Part shown: positions 1 to 8,345 of the stretch, piece after piece
Layout: each line of letters begins with the position of its first letter
How positions within the stretch are numbered: the stretch's first letter is position 1
Source of the DNA: Methylobacillus flagellatus KT
GTDB lineage: Bacteria > Pseudomonadota > Gammaproteobacteria > Burkholderiales > Methylophilaceae
DNA: 64,000 nucleotides
Reading direction: 5' to 3'
NCBI RefSeq assembly: GCF_000013705.1
Contig: NC_007947.1
Location: 1,984,001-2,048,000 of the forward strand
Position numbers and translations under genes: made by a program
The notes under the pieces: model-generated
What the model was told of the DNA's origin: nothing
The model's input: the letters and a program-made list of their open reading frames with translations, nothing else
Databases searched by the model: none

Positions 1-412
1 GGTCGCCGATCACCTGGCTTTCGCCATAATCCATATCGAGCACGGGCGTGAAGCTGAAATCAATACCATGGGCGCGTAGCTCTGCCGCAATAATCCAGCC
101 CGCCTCCTCCGCCAGTTGCCTCGCCTTGCGCGGGTGCTCGTCCCAGATCTTGCCGAACTCTCGCATGGGCGGGATTCGCGTGAAACCCTCGCGGAAACGC
201 TGCACGCGCCCTCCTTCATGATCGACCGCAATCAGCAAGGGGGGCTGGCGCACGGCATGGATGCTGTCCGTCAGCGCCTTGAGCTGGGCTGGCGACTCGA
301 AATTGCGCGCGAAAAGAATGACGCCACCTACCAGGGGATGGCGGATGCGGCGAATGTCTTCCTGGGTAAGCTCGGTGCCGACGACATCGAGCATGATGGG
401 GCCTAGTGTCAT
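1..412 (-). CDS. nagZ: Beta-N-acetylhexosaminidase NagZ, N-terminal part (cut by window edge)
   Basis: Cytoplasmic glycoside hydrolase family 3 enzyme that removes N-acetylglucosamine from anhydromuropeptides during peptidoglycan recycling. The reverse strand reads from an ATG at 412 through 137 codons without a stop to the window edge. It begins [12 protein letters not shown] and contains the NagZ signature [10 protein letters not shown] at about residues 64-73, followed by the [12 protein letters not shown] segment. The C-terminal catalytic region lies outside the window. It is the last visible member of a minus-strand run with yhhQ 31 bp upstream and an oppABC/L,D-transpeptidase group further up, which fits a muropeptide role. 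Identification from the signature is secure. Confidence 0.93.
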   Translation of the reverse strand, partial: MTLGPIMLDVVGTELTQEDIRRIRHPLVGGVILFARNFESPAQLKALTDSIHAVRQPPLLIAVDHEGGRVQRFREGFTRIPPMREFGKIWDEHPRKARQLAEEAGWIIAAELRAHGIDFSFTPVLDMDYGESQVIGD

Positions 413-443
413 GTTGATTCAGTCTAGTCAGTATAAAAGCCCG

Positions 444-1142
444 CTATTGCAGGCGGAATGGATTGAAATCGGTATGCCTGTCGTAGTAGTCCTCGTTCTC
501 GGCACGCTTGAGGAATGCCACCACGCGGTAGGTCACCGGCGTCAATACTACCTCAACCCCGGTCTTGGCGAGAAATTGCGCCAGCATCACCAACGGCAAT
601 TTGTCGTCCGGGATGATGCCGCTGCCATAGAAAGCCAGCGGATAGAACAACAGCGAATCCACGCCTTCGCCGGTGATGGTGGAACCTATGGTGCGCATCC
701 AGAGCCAGCGCCCTTCGGTCCAGACCTTCATTTTTGCCAGCACCATGGCATTGACGAACTCGCCGCAGGCAAAGGCGATCAAGCCGGCCAGTGAGATGCG
801 CCACGCCGACCCAAACGCGATTTCATAGGCGCGTTGATTCTCCCAGAATGGGGCCGGCGGCAAGGCGACGATGATCCAGGCCATTGCAGAAGCGAATGCC
901 AGTGCGGCAAACCCCGTCCAGATCACGCGGCGCGAGCGGGCGTAACCGTAGACTTCGGTCAACACATCACCAAACACGTAGGAAATCGGGAAAAACAGCA
1001 CACCGGCGCCGAAAGTGAGGGTGCCGACCAGCGGAAAATCGAGCTGGGCAACCTTGGCCGGGCCGATGAGGTTGTAGCAGACCAGTACCACCACAAACGC
1101 CACCATGACGACATCATAGTACCGGTAAGCGCGCTGCGGCAT
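444..1142 (-). CDS. yhhQ: Queuosine precursor transporter, YhhQ/VUT family
   Basis: Inner-membrane protein of 232 residues with about six hydrophobic segments. It carries the family pattern (LVGTLTFGAGVLFFPISYVF, FGDVLTEVYGY, TITGEGVDSLLFYPLAFYG). Family members import queuine or preQ precursors for tRNA Q modification. An in-frame ATG exists at 1157, but the strong AGGAGG lies just inside that extension and is well placed for the ATG at 1142, so I chose 1142. The preceding oppC-like gene ends only 11 bp upstream and nagZ starts 31 bp downstream, so it is probably co-transcribed with them. The functional link to peptide transport is not obvious and may be only positional. Confidence 0.9.
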   Translation of the reverse strand: MPQRAYRYYDVVMVAFVVVLVCYNLIGPAKVAQLDFPLVGTLTFGAGVLFFPISYVFGDVLTEVYGYARSRRVIWTGFAALAFASAMAWIIVALPPAPFWENQRAYEIAFGSAWRISLAGLIAFACGEFVNAMVLAKMKVWTEGRWLWMRTIGSTITGEGVDSLLFYPLAFYGSGIIPDDKLPLVMLAQFLAKTGVEVVLTPVTYRVVAFLKRAENEDYYDRHTDFNPFRLQ

Positions 1143-1153
1143 GGCCCCTCCTC

Positions 1154-1948
1154 TCAATCCCCGGCACGCCTGACATCCCAGGCATCACGTAGCTGGTCTC
1201 CCAGCACATTGACCGCCAGCACCACCGACATCAGGCTGATGCCAACCACCAGTATGTAATGTGGCGCGACCAGTAAATAGCGCACCCCATCCCTGAGCAT
1301 GGCACCCCAGGATGCATGTGGTGCCTGGATACCCAGCCCGAGGAAAGAGAGGCTGGCTTCGGCAATCACCAGGCCGGCGATGCTATAGGTCGCCTCCACC
1401 ACCAATGGCGCCGCCAACAGGGGCAGCATGTGCTTGCGCATGATGCGGCCTGCCGATGCTCCCAGCGATTGCGCCGCCTGCACATGCTGGCGCTGGCGCA
1501 GGCTCAGCGCTTGCGCGCGCGTCAGGCGGGCATAACCCACCCAGGAAGTCAGGCACAATGCCAGCAGCAGGTTGTCGAGGCCAGGCCCCAGCACGGCGGC
1601 AAATGCAATCGCCAGCAGGATGCCGGGGAAAGCCAGGAATACGTCGGTCACCTGCATCAGTGCCCGGTCCACCCAGCCGCCGCAATAACCGGCCAGCAAT
1701 CCAATTGCGGTACCTACGCTCAGTGTCACAGCCGTCACCAGCAATGCCACCAGCATAGAGACACCCGCCCCGGCGGCAATCCGTGCGGCGATATCGCGGC
1801 CCAGGTCGTCAGTACCGAGGACGTGATGTGTGCCTGGTGCAAGCAGTACTTGTGTCAAGTCGATATCATCCGGCTTCAGGTCGAACAATAGCGAGCATGC
1901 CACGGCCACGAGCCAGAAGACCAACACCCAAGAGGGCCAGCGCTTCAC
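1154..1948 (-). CDS. Peptide-type ABC transporter permease (DppC/OppC family)
   Basis: Inner-membrane permease subunit of 264 residues, in the normal DppC/OppC size range. It has an N-terminal membrane anchor, the loop HVLGTDDLGRDIAAR typical of DppC proteins, and the EAA region with LGLGIQAPHASWGAML near the C-terminus. The GTG start at 1948 overlaps the stop of the upstream DppB-type permease by four bases, indicating translational coupling. Together with the permease at 1945-2856 and the lipoprotein at 3332-4831 it would import a peptide-like solute. No DppD/DppF ATPase gene accompanies it in the window. The ligand cannot be read from sequence, although the nearby L,D-transpeptidase and nagZ suggest murein peptides. 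Confidence 0.9.
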   Translation of the reverse strand: MKRWPSWVLVFWLVAVACSLLFDLKPDDIDLTQVLLAPGTHHVLGTDDLGRDIAARIAAGAGVSMLVALLVTAVTLSVGTAIGLLAGYCGGWVDRALMQVTDVFLAFPGILLAIAFAAVLGPGLDNLLLALCLTSWVGYARLTRAQALSLRQRQHVQAAQSLGASAGRIMRKHMLPLLAAPLVVEATYSIAGLVIAEASLSFLGLGIQAPHASWGAMLRDGVRYLLVAPHYILVVGISLMSVVLAVNVLGDQLRDAWDVRRAGD

Positions 1949-2856
1949 GAGGCGAACCTCACCCTGGGATCAAGCCGGGCATACAGAATATCTGTCATGA
2001 GGTTGACCACGACGTAAGTCAGCGCAATGACCACGACGCAGGCTTGCGTCACCGGATAATCGCGCTTTTCGATCGACTCCACCAGCAACCGTCCTATGCC
2101 TTCCCAACCAAACACGGTCTCGGTAATCACGGTACCCGCCAGCAGGCTGCCCAATTGCAAGCCGACCACGGTGACGATAGGCAACAACGCCGCGCGCAAG
2201 GCATGCCGCAGGATTACCTTGCGTTCGCTGATGCCTTTTGCGCGTGCAGTACGGACAAAATCCTCGCTCAATACTTCCAGGAGGCTGGCGCGGGTCATGC
2301 GCGTCAGAATCGCTGCGAGGCCGAAGCCTAAGGTCAGCGCAGGCAGCACAATGGCACCCGGTTCGCTCATGCCGCTGACCGGCAACAGGCCCAGCCACAA
2401 CGCCAGCAGCAGCATCAGCAAGGGACCAAGCCAGAAATGCGGCATGGCGGACAAGGCCAGGCTCAGCAATGTCGCCAGGCTATCCTGCCATTTGCCCTGC
2501 CTCAAGGCTGCCACTATCCCCAGCGGCAAACCCAGGCCGATGGCAATCAACAAGGCGCACAACGCCAGGCAGGCAGTGGCAGGCAGGCGCTCCAGCAGGG
2601 TGTCCGCAATCGGTTTGCGGCTGTGGATGGAGCGGCCGAAATCCCCGTGTGCAAGCGCTGCCAGGTAATGAGCGAATTGCACCGGCAAAGGCTGGTCCAG
2701 CCCAAGGTCCGCACGCAGCTTGTCGCGATCGGCCATGGGAGCAGACTCTCCCAGCATCACTTCGACAGGGTCGCCCGGGACCAGATGCACCAACAGAAAT
2801 GTGAGCAACAGGACGCCAAAGACCACCGGCACAATGCCCAGCACGCGTTTAAGCAT
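1945..2856 (-). CDS. Peptide-type ABC transporter permease (DppB/OppB family)
   Basis: Permease of 303 residues beginning MLKRVLGIVPVVFGVLLLTF, the classic DppB start, followed by the LVHLVPGDPVEVMLG loop. About six membrane segments follow, with the EAA-type sequence TARAKGISERKVILRHALR around residues 200-220. It partners the DppC-type protein encoded immediately downstream with a four-base overlap. Its start overlaps the 3' end of the L,D-transpeptidase gene by eight bases, so oppA-ldt-oppB-oppC behave as one translationally coupled set. Family assignment is firm; substrate is unknown. Confidence 0.92.
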   Translation of the reverse strand: MLKRVLGIVPVVFGVLLLTFLLVHLVPGDPVEVMLGESAPMADRDKLRADLGLDQPLPVQFAHYLAALAHGDFGRSIHSRKPIADTLLERLPATACLALCALLIAIGLGLPLGIVAALRQGKWQDSLATLLSLALSAMPHFWLGPLLMLLLALWLGLLPVSGMSEPGAIVLPALTLGFGLAAILTRMTRASLLEVLSEDFVRTARAKGISERKVILRHALRAALLPIVTVVGLQLGSLLAGTVITETVFGWEGIGRLLVESIEKRDYPVTQACVVVIALTYVVVNLMTDILYARLDPRVRFAS

Positions 2857-3331
2857 CCAGCACCATCACCTGTGTATTGACGGGCACCAGATCAAACAGC
2901 TCGCGCACATCGGCATTGCGCATGCGGATGCAGCCGTGGGAATGCGCTTCGCCCATGGGCTCGCATTCCGGGGTGCCGTGGATGTAGATATAGCGCTGCA
3001 TGCTGTCGACATTCCCCAGGCGGTTGAAACCGGGTTCGCAGCCGGATAGCCAGAGGATGCGCGTCAGTATCCAGTCACGGCCTGGATGCTGGGCATGCAA
3101 TGCAGGTGTCCAGACCTCACCCGTAGGCCTGCGGCCACGGAAAACTGCGCCCAGCGGTTGTCCGGCACCGATCTTGGCGCGCACGATGTGCCGGCCGCGC
3201 GGCGTGCAATAACTGTCTTTTTGCTCGCCGGGGCCATTAAGCGCCGTGGAGACAGGATATTCCTTCAGCAAATGCCCGGCATCGTCGGACAGACGCAGTA
3301 TTTGCAAGGGGATGGAAACTTCAATCTTCAT
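2849..3331 (-). CDS. L,D-transpeptidase (YkuD domain)
   Basis: Protein of 160 residues consisting almost only of a YkuD catalytic domain. The catalytic motif HSHGCIRMRNADV is present near residues 128-140, with the histidine, glycine and cysteine needed for acyl-enzyme chemistry on murein peptides, and an upstream YIHGTPE motif completes the active site. Length is close to the compact ErfK/YbiS-like members. No obvious signal peptide is seen, which is unusual for a periplasmic enzyme. The gene begins one base after the oppA-like stop codon and overlaps the oppB-like gene by eight bases, so it is embedded inside an ABC-transporter operon. This suggests a murein-peptide connection. Confidence 0.9.
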   Translation of the reverse strand: MKIEVSIPLQILRLSDDAGHLLKEYPVSTALNGPGEQKDSYCTPRGRHIVRAKIGAGQPLGAVFRGRRPTGEVWTPALHAQHPGRDWILTRILWLSGCEPGFNRLGNVDSMQRYIYIHGTPECEPMGEAHSHGCIRMRNADVRELFDLVPVNTQVMVLDA

Positions 3332-4831
3332 CTACATTCCTGCCGACTGGTTCCTGCCCGGAAAGACGGACTTCAGCTTGCTGCGCTTGACATCCACCAG
3401 GCCATCCCAGCTCCCGTCCGGCTGCAAGGAGTAGCCTTTGATATGATCCCGGGTGGCAGCAAACTGCCCCTCATACCAGAGCGGGATATACGGCAATTGT
3501 GCATGTACACGTTCGGCGACGCTGGCCCAATCGCTCACGGCAATCAACTCGTCCGTTTTCGGATCGGCATAATGTCCACGATTGGCACCCTTGGGCGGTA
3601 CCGAGGAGGAGTGGAACGCATGATGGTAGATCTCAGGTGTCTTGATCCCCACCCACATCAGTCCGTATAGCTGGAAATTGCCGCGCTTGATGTCGTCGAA
3701 GAATGTGCCCCAGTCCAGGCTGCGGATCTCGAGCTGGATGCCGGCATCGCGCATCTGCGCCTGCATCATGGTAGCCAGCCTGACCCGCTGGGCATCGGTA
3801 GAGGTCTTGTAGACCAGCTTCAAGGGCAGGCTGACCCCGGCACGCAACAACAGCTCACGTGCCAGCACCGGATTATATTCGTACGGTTTCAGGTTTCCGT
3901 TGCCAGCCCAATGCTCTGGCGGGAGAATGCTTTCCGCAAGTCGGCTGTGCCCAACCAGCGCATGCTTGATGATGGATTCCCGGTCGATCGCATGGGCCAA
4001 GGCCTGACGCACCAGGGGGTTCCGCAGGACATCATCCTGCAGGTTCAGGCCGATATAGGCAAAATTGGACCCTTCGGACTCCTGTACATCAATGCCGGGC
4101 TGCTGCTTCAGGTAGTTCACCAGCTCCGGCGGCAAGTCGCCCTGCAGGATATCCGCTTCACCGCGCACCAGCTTGAGCACACGCACCGTCGGATCCCGAA
4201 CCTCCTCGAAAACGAAGCGCTTCTTGTCGGAACGGCGCTCAAGCTTGAGCGAACGCTGCCAGGAAACGAACTTGAACGGTCCGCTGCCTACCGGCTCCCT
4301 CGAAAAATCATGCTGCCGCGCAATCAGCTCAGCGGGAAGTATTCCCAGTATCAGGCGCGCGGGAAAGTTGCTGTCTGCATCGTGGAGAAAGAAATCCAGG
4401 GTATTCTCGTCGCGCACCTCGATCTTGCTGATGTTGGCGAACTCGGCCGCGTGCGGCGAATCTGCCAGCTCGATGACAGACTGGTAGGTAGCGGCAACAT
4501 CTTCTGCAGTCAGGTAGCGCCCATCATGGAAATCTCGTCCATGCCGTCCCAAGGTGAAACGAAACAGGCGCGGAGACAGCACACGCCAGCTAGCCAACGA
4601 GGGAGCCGGGCGTGCATGGACGTCAAAATCCACAAGCGAGCGATAAATCAACCGATTGACCCGCGCAGAAGCGGCATCGGTGGCATAGCGCGGATCCAGG
4701 GTTTGGGGCAGTTGGCTGACCGCGCTGCGGATTTGCACCGGTGCTTTATCACGGCTGCAGGCATCCAGCAATAGCAGCGATGCCACCATGGTGATGGCCA
4801 GGCCGCCGAGACGCCATACCTGCCACGTCAT
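3332..4831 (-). CDS. ABC transporter substrate-binding lipoprotein, family 5 (OppA/DppA-like)
   Basis: Exported solute-binding protein of 499 residues. An N-terminal hydrophobic stretch ends in the lipobox LLLDAC, with the cysteine at about residue 25, so it should be a membrane-anchored lipoprotein. Family 5 features follow: [19 protein letters not shown], then [17 protein letters not shown], ending with an [11 protein letters not shown] region. The start at 4831 overlaps the end of rlmD by four bases. It is the likely binding component for the two permeases downstream. The binding pocket cannot be deduced; oligopeptides or murein peptides are the natural guess from context. Confidence 0.9.
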
Positions 4832-6165
4832 GGACTCGCCTTCTCGAACAATGCGATGGACTCCACGTGCGAGGTGTGGGGGAACATATTGATCACGCCG
4901 CTGGCAAGCAAGCGGTATCCCTTGGTATGCACCAATATCCCAGCATCGCGTGCCAACGTCGCCGGATTGCAGGACACATACACGATACGTTGCGGGACAT
5001 GCGACGTATCGGCATCCGCATCCTCGATATCAGGCAAGGCTTTCACCAGCTCGATCGCGCCGTCGCGCGGCGGGTCAATCAGCCACTTATCGAAACGGCC
5101 CAAGGACTGCAATAGTGCCGGCGTCATCTTGAACAAGTCCGCCTCCTGAAACTCCACCTGGCCAGCCAGGCTATTGAGGGCCGCGCTCTCATTGGCACGC
5201 GCCACCAGCGCGGCCGAGCCTTCCATGCCAAACACCGAGGCGCCGCTGCGTGCGATAGGCAGCGTGAAATTGCCCAGGCCGCAGAAGAAATCGGCAATGC
5301 GCTCCCCAGGCTGCGGCTGCAGCAGCTGCATGGCGCGGCGCAGCATCACCCGGTTAATGTACGGGTTGACCTGCGTGAACTCCGTCGGCTTGAACGGATA
5401 GGTCAGGTTGAACTCAGGCAGGGAATAGCTCAGTCCCGGGCCTTGCAGCGGATAGAACGGCTGCACGGTATCCGGCCCCTTGCTCTGCGTCCAGACCTCC
5501 ACGCCGTAGCGGTCGGCAAATGCCTTGATGGGAGCGGCGTCCTGCGGTTGCAAGGGCTCGAGTATGCGCAACACCAGTACCGTGGCCAGCTCCCCTACCG
5601 CCACCTCGATCTGCGGCAGGCGGTCGCGTATGCTGAGCTGGCCCACCAGCTCCTTCATCGGCACGATCAGGTTGGACACATGGGGCGGCAACACCCTGCA
5701 ACTGTCCATGTCCGCAACAAAGCTGCTGGATTTCTCATTGAAACCGACCAGAACGCCGCCTTTTTTCGCCACATGGCGCACACGCAGACGGGCCTTGTGG
5801 CGGTATCCCCAGGCCGGGCCGTAGATCGGCGGCAACATGCGCTCGGAACGGGTCTTGCCGATATGCCAGAGGTTGCTCTCGAGCATGCGCTGCTTGGCAG
5901 CTACCTGCCCGGAAAACTCCAGGTGTTGGATGGCACAGCCCCCACAGACACCGAAATGCTCGCAGCCAGGCTGGGTGCGCAGATGAGAAGCCTGCAGGAC
6001 ATCCAGCACATCGGCAACTTCGTACCTTTCCTTGCGGCGGCGCACTTTGTAGGTCACCTGTTCGCCTGGCAGCGCGCCGTCGATAAAAATGGTCTTGCCT
6101 TCGACGTGGGCGACGCCCCGCCCTTCCTGATCCAGGGATTCAACTAATGCAATAGGAGTACTCAT
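4828..6165 (-). CDS. rlmD: 23S rRNA (uracil-1939-C5)-methyltransferase RlmD
   Basis: RNA methyltransferase of 445 residues, the usual RlmD size. It has an N-terminal TRAM-like domain and a [4Fe-4S] cluster motif with cysteines near residues 68, 74 and 77 ([10 protein letters not shown]) and a fourth in DMDSCRVL. A Rossmann methyltransferase domain follows with [14 protein letters not shown] for S-adenosylmethionine, IDPPRDGA, and the catalytic cysteine loop [11 protein letters not shown]. The family forms m5U1939 in 23S rRNA. It heads the minus-strand operon whose next gene, the oppA-like lipoprotein, overlaps it by four bases. Start codon ATG at 6165. Confidence 0.95.
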
Positions 6166-6199
6166 GAATGGTTTCTAGTCATGCAGGGCGAGCAGTGGA

Positions 6200-6976
6200 C
6201 TACTGCCGCCAGTGGTTTAAGAATTCCTGCCAGTGCTCGCCCTGATAGCCGGCCAGGGTATCGCGCACCAATGTGATTTCACGCTCATATGCGGCCCGGT
6301 CCAGCACGCCGCGCATCAATTGGAAGCGCAGATAGACAAGATAAGTGTTTGCCACGTCGGTTTCGCAATAATCGCGAATCGCATCGATCTCGCCCTTGAC
6401 GAAGGCTTCCCATACCTTGCTGCCATCCATGCCCAGCTTGCCGGGAAAACCGCACAATTGCGCAATCTCGTCCAGGGGCGCATTGGCCCTGCCGTTGTAC
6501 AGCGCCATCAGGTCCATCAGGTCCATGTGGCGGGTATGGTAGCGACTGATGTAATTATTCCACTTGAACTCGCGGTCATCGTCGCCCATGTCCCAGTAGC
6601 GGGGCGCGACGATACCATGCACCAGCCCGCGATAGTGCAGCACCGGCAAGTCGAACCCGCCCCCGTTCCAGGAAACCAGGTTCGGGCTATATTTCTCTAT
6701 ACCATCGAAAAACCGCTGGATGATCTCCTGCTCCGGCGCATCCGGGCTGCCCAGCGTCCAGACGCGGAAACTCTCGCCCTCACGCAGCGCGCAGGAAATT
6801 GCCACGACCCTGTGCTGGTGCAAGGGCAGGAACTCGCCGCCATTTTGCTGGCGGCGCTTGTGAAACGCCACACGGGCAACATCCTCATCGGTGGTATCAT
6901 GCGGCAAGCTATAGAGAGTGCGCAGACCTTCGGTATCCGGAATGGTCTCAATATCAAATATCAGCGTAGGTGTCAT
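6200..6976 (-). CDS. PolB-like 3'-5' exonuclease (DEDD superfamily)
   Basis: Predicted exonuclease of 258 residues related to the proofreading domain of family B DNA polymerases. Motif ExoI is visible as FDIETIPD at residues 7-14, ExoII lies around VSWNGGGFDLP, and ExoIII ends in YCETDVANTYLVYLR, so all four acidic metal ligands appear present. No polymerase domain follows, as expected for this stand-alone family (COG3298 type). It lies 24 bp downstream of ydbL on the same strand and 35 bp upstream of rlmD. The precise DNA substrate of the family is not established. Confidence 0.88.
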   Translation of the reverse strand: MTPTLIFDIETIPDTEGLRTLYSLPHDTTDEDVARVAFHKRRQQNGGEFLPLHQHRVVAISCALREGESFRVWTLGSPDAPEQEIIQRFFDGIEKYSPNLVSWNGGGFDLPVLHYRGLVHGIVAPRYWDMGDDDREFKWNNYISRYHTRHMDLMDLMALYNGRANAPLDEIAQLCGFPGKLGMDGSKVWEAFVKGEIDAIRDYCETDVANTYLVYLRFQLMRGVLDRAAYEREITLVRDTLAGYQGEHWQEFLNHWRQ

Positions 6977-7000
6977 GTCGTGGCCTTGTTGTATCCATGC

Positions 7001-7417
7001 CTATTTCTTCACCCAGCCGTTGCCGTCCTGGTAGTACCAACCACTCCGGGCCTTTTGTATCCAGCGCTGGGCAAAGGTACTGCGCACTTCGCTCTCCCAT
7101 TCGGGGTGACTGTTGGCATTGGCAATTTCCCTGTACAACGCATTGCGGTCATTGTTTTCCGCCGCCACCAGCGCATTGAGGCCCTGGCGCTGCGCCAGCG
7201 GCACAGCATTGGCATCCCGTACGGCCACCAGCCCGTCGCGCGTAAAACCGACCGCCCCGCTGGCGTAGAACCCGGCCAGCTGCGCATGTCTCGCCTGCAT
7301 GCTGCGCTTGATCGCTGTGATTGCGGGGGTATTGATTTCCAGGTCCGCCGCCGCATGCGCCAGCGCAAAGGTCAATACCCCGACCAGCAGCAGGCACGTC
7401 GTGATGAAACGTTTCAT
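7001..7417 (-). CDS. ydbL: YdbL family periplasmic protein (DUF1318)
   Basis: Exported protein of 138 residues with a signal peptide (hydrophobic core to residue 22, ending in AHA). The DUF1318 body includes a conserved central glycine-rich region (ASGAVGFTRDGLVAV) and the C-terminal GWYYQDGNGWVKK. In enterobacteria YdbL works with YdbH and the lipoprotein YnbE in phospholipid traffic between the membranes. Here ynbE overlaps the start by four bases, but the YdbH-like partner lies more than 5 kb away at 13089-14954 with an unrelated module between them. Confidence 0.88.
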   Translation of the reverse strand: MKRFITTCLLLVGVLTFALAHAAADLEINTPAITAIKRSMQARHAQLAGFYASGAVGFTRDGLVAVRDANAVPLAQRQGLNALVAAENNDRNALYREIANANSHPEWESEVRSTFAQRWIQKARSGWYYQDGNGWVKK

Positions 7418-7599
7418 TGATTTTCCTCCTGTTCCGGGCTAGACGGTAATGTCTTGTCCTTCAATTGCCAGACATCGTCGATGATGCGGTCTGCTGCCTT
7501 TTCCGCTGCGGCTGCCGGGAAATAGATGTTGATGGTGACGCAGGCTGTCAGTATGAGTAGCGCTGCCAGTGGCACTGCCCAGAGCCATGTTCTTAGCAT
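7414..7599 (-). CDS. ynbE: YnbE-like outer-membrane lipoprotein
   Basis: Very small lipoprotein of 61 residues. The signal sequence ends in the lipobox LLILTAC with cysteine at residue 20, followed by VTINIYFPAAAAEKAADRII, the hallmark YnbE pattern. The enterobacterial counterpart is an outer-membrane lipoprotein that pairs with YdbH by beta-strand augmentation. Its stop overlaps the ydbL start by four bases, so the two are translationally coupled. The expected ydbH neighbour is not directly upstream. Confidence 0.88.
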   Translation of the reverse strand: MLRTWLWAVPLAALLILTACVTINIYFPAAAAEKAADRIIDDVWQLKDKTLPSSPEQEENQ

Positions 7600-7750
7600 T
7601 CAATTACCTCTTAAAGCCTTGATTGAAGGTGATCAATGAGTGCAATGGTGCACAAACCCTTGATTGCATTTCTGGATTCAGGCATTCATTGTAACCTACG
7701 GCAGCCCAGCCTGGCAGGCTGCGGCATTGGTTCGGCATAGCGCCTGGCGG

Positions 7751-8221
7751 TTACGCCTTCCTGCCTTTTGAGGGCATGGGGTGTAAAGGTGGAATCATGG
7801 CAGCCATCAATTGCAACCTGCCTGTCGTCACGCCTCGCAGCGCAATCAACTCATCCGCAATTTTCTGCACATCCTGGGCGGGTCCCTGTACCAGGATCAC
7901 CTCCATGGTTTGGTTGTCGGTCAAGTGCACATGCAATGAACTGATGACCTCATCCACATGTTGATATTGCAGGTCCGCGATGGTCTTTTGCAGGCCGCGG
8001 GTTGCATTGTTGTAAAGGAGCGTAATGGTGCCGACCATGACTTCATTGCCTTTTTCGCGCTGATGCTCCGCCAAATACTGGCGAAGCATGTCATTGATGG
8101 CCTGAGAACGGCTCTCGAAGCCACGCTCGGCTACCATGATGTCCAGCTCTGCATGCAATTCGTCCGGCAGCGAGATACTGATGCGATTGACTGGCCGGCT
8201 GCGCTTTTTCTGGGCCTCCAT
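7751..8221 (-). CDS. NikR-like ribbon-helix-helix regulator with altered metal site
   Basis: DNA-binding regulator of 156 residues. The N-terminal ribbon-helix-helix (RISISLPDELHAELDIMV, residues 13-30) is followed by a NikR-type ACT/ferredoxin-like domain with SLHVHL at 95-100 and RGVTTGRLQ at 129-137. Aligned by eye with E. coli NikR, His87 and His89 are kept (H97, H99), but His76 is Tyr86 and the ligand Cys95 is Thr105, so the classical square-planar nickel site is absent. An upstream in-frame ATG at 8233 lies before the ribosome site AGGTG, so 8221 is preferred. No nickel transporter or enzyme gene is nearby; the neighbours upstream are a glutamine-synthetase-like ligase and an ABC transporter. 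It probably senses something other than nickel. Confidence 0.85.
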   Translation of the reverse strand: MEAQKKRSRPVNRISISLPDELHAELDIMVAERGFESRSQAINDMLRQYLAEHQREKGNEVMVGTITLLYNNATRGLQKTIADLQYQHVDEVISSLHVHLTDNQTMEVILVQGPAQDVQKIADELIALRGVTTGRLQLMAAMIPPLHPMPSKGRKA

Positions 8222-8250
8222 GAAACACCTCATTTATCCAATAGTGCGGA

Positions 8251-8279
8251 AGTATAAAGCGATGTCAGGCAAGTTTCGA
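8251..8279 (-). promoter_or_regulatory. Possible sigma-70 promoter of the NikR-like gene
   Basis: On the minus strand TCGAAA and TATACT are separated by exactly 17 bases, 30 bases upstream of the NikR-like start codon. The -10 element matches TATAAT at five of six positions and the -35 at four of six. Prediction by eye only; it would allow the regulator to be expressed separately from the upstream ligase gene. Confidence 0.4.
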
Positions 8280-8345
8280 GCACAGCATGCCACGATTGAC
8301 TGTGAATAGAGGCCCGCCTCGCTTGCCGAGACGAGCCAACATTTT

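Noticed and set aside
8282..8345. Imperfect GC-rich hairpin with a T-run on the plus strand between the ligase and NikR-like genes
   Set aside because: It has mismatches, and its T-run faces the strand on which no gene ends, so a terminator call is not supported.
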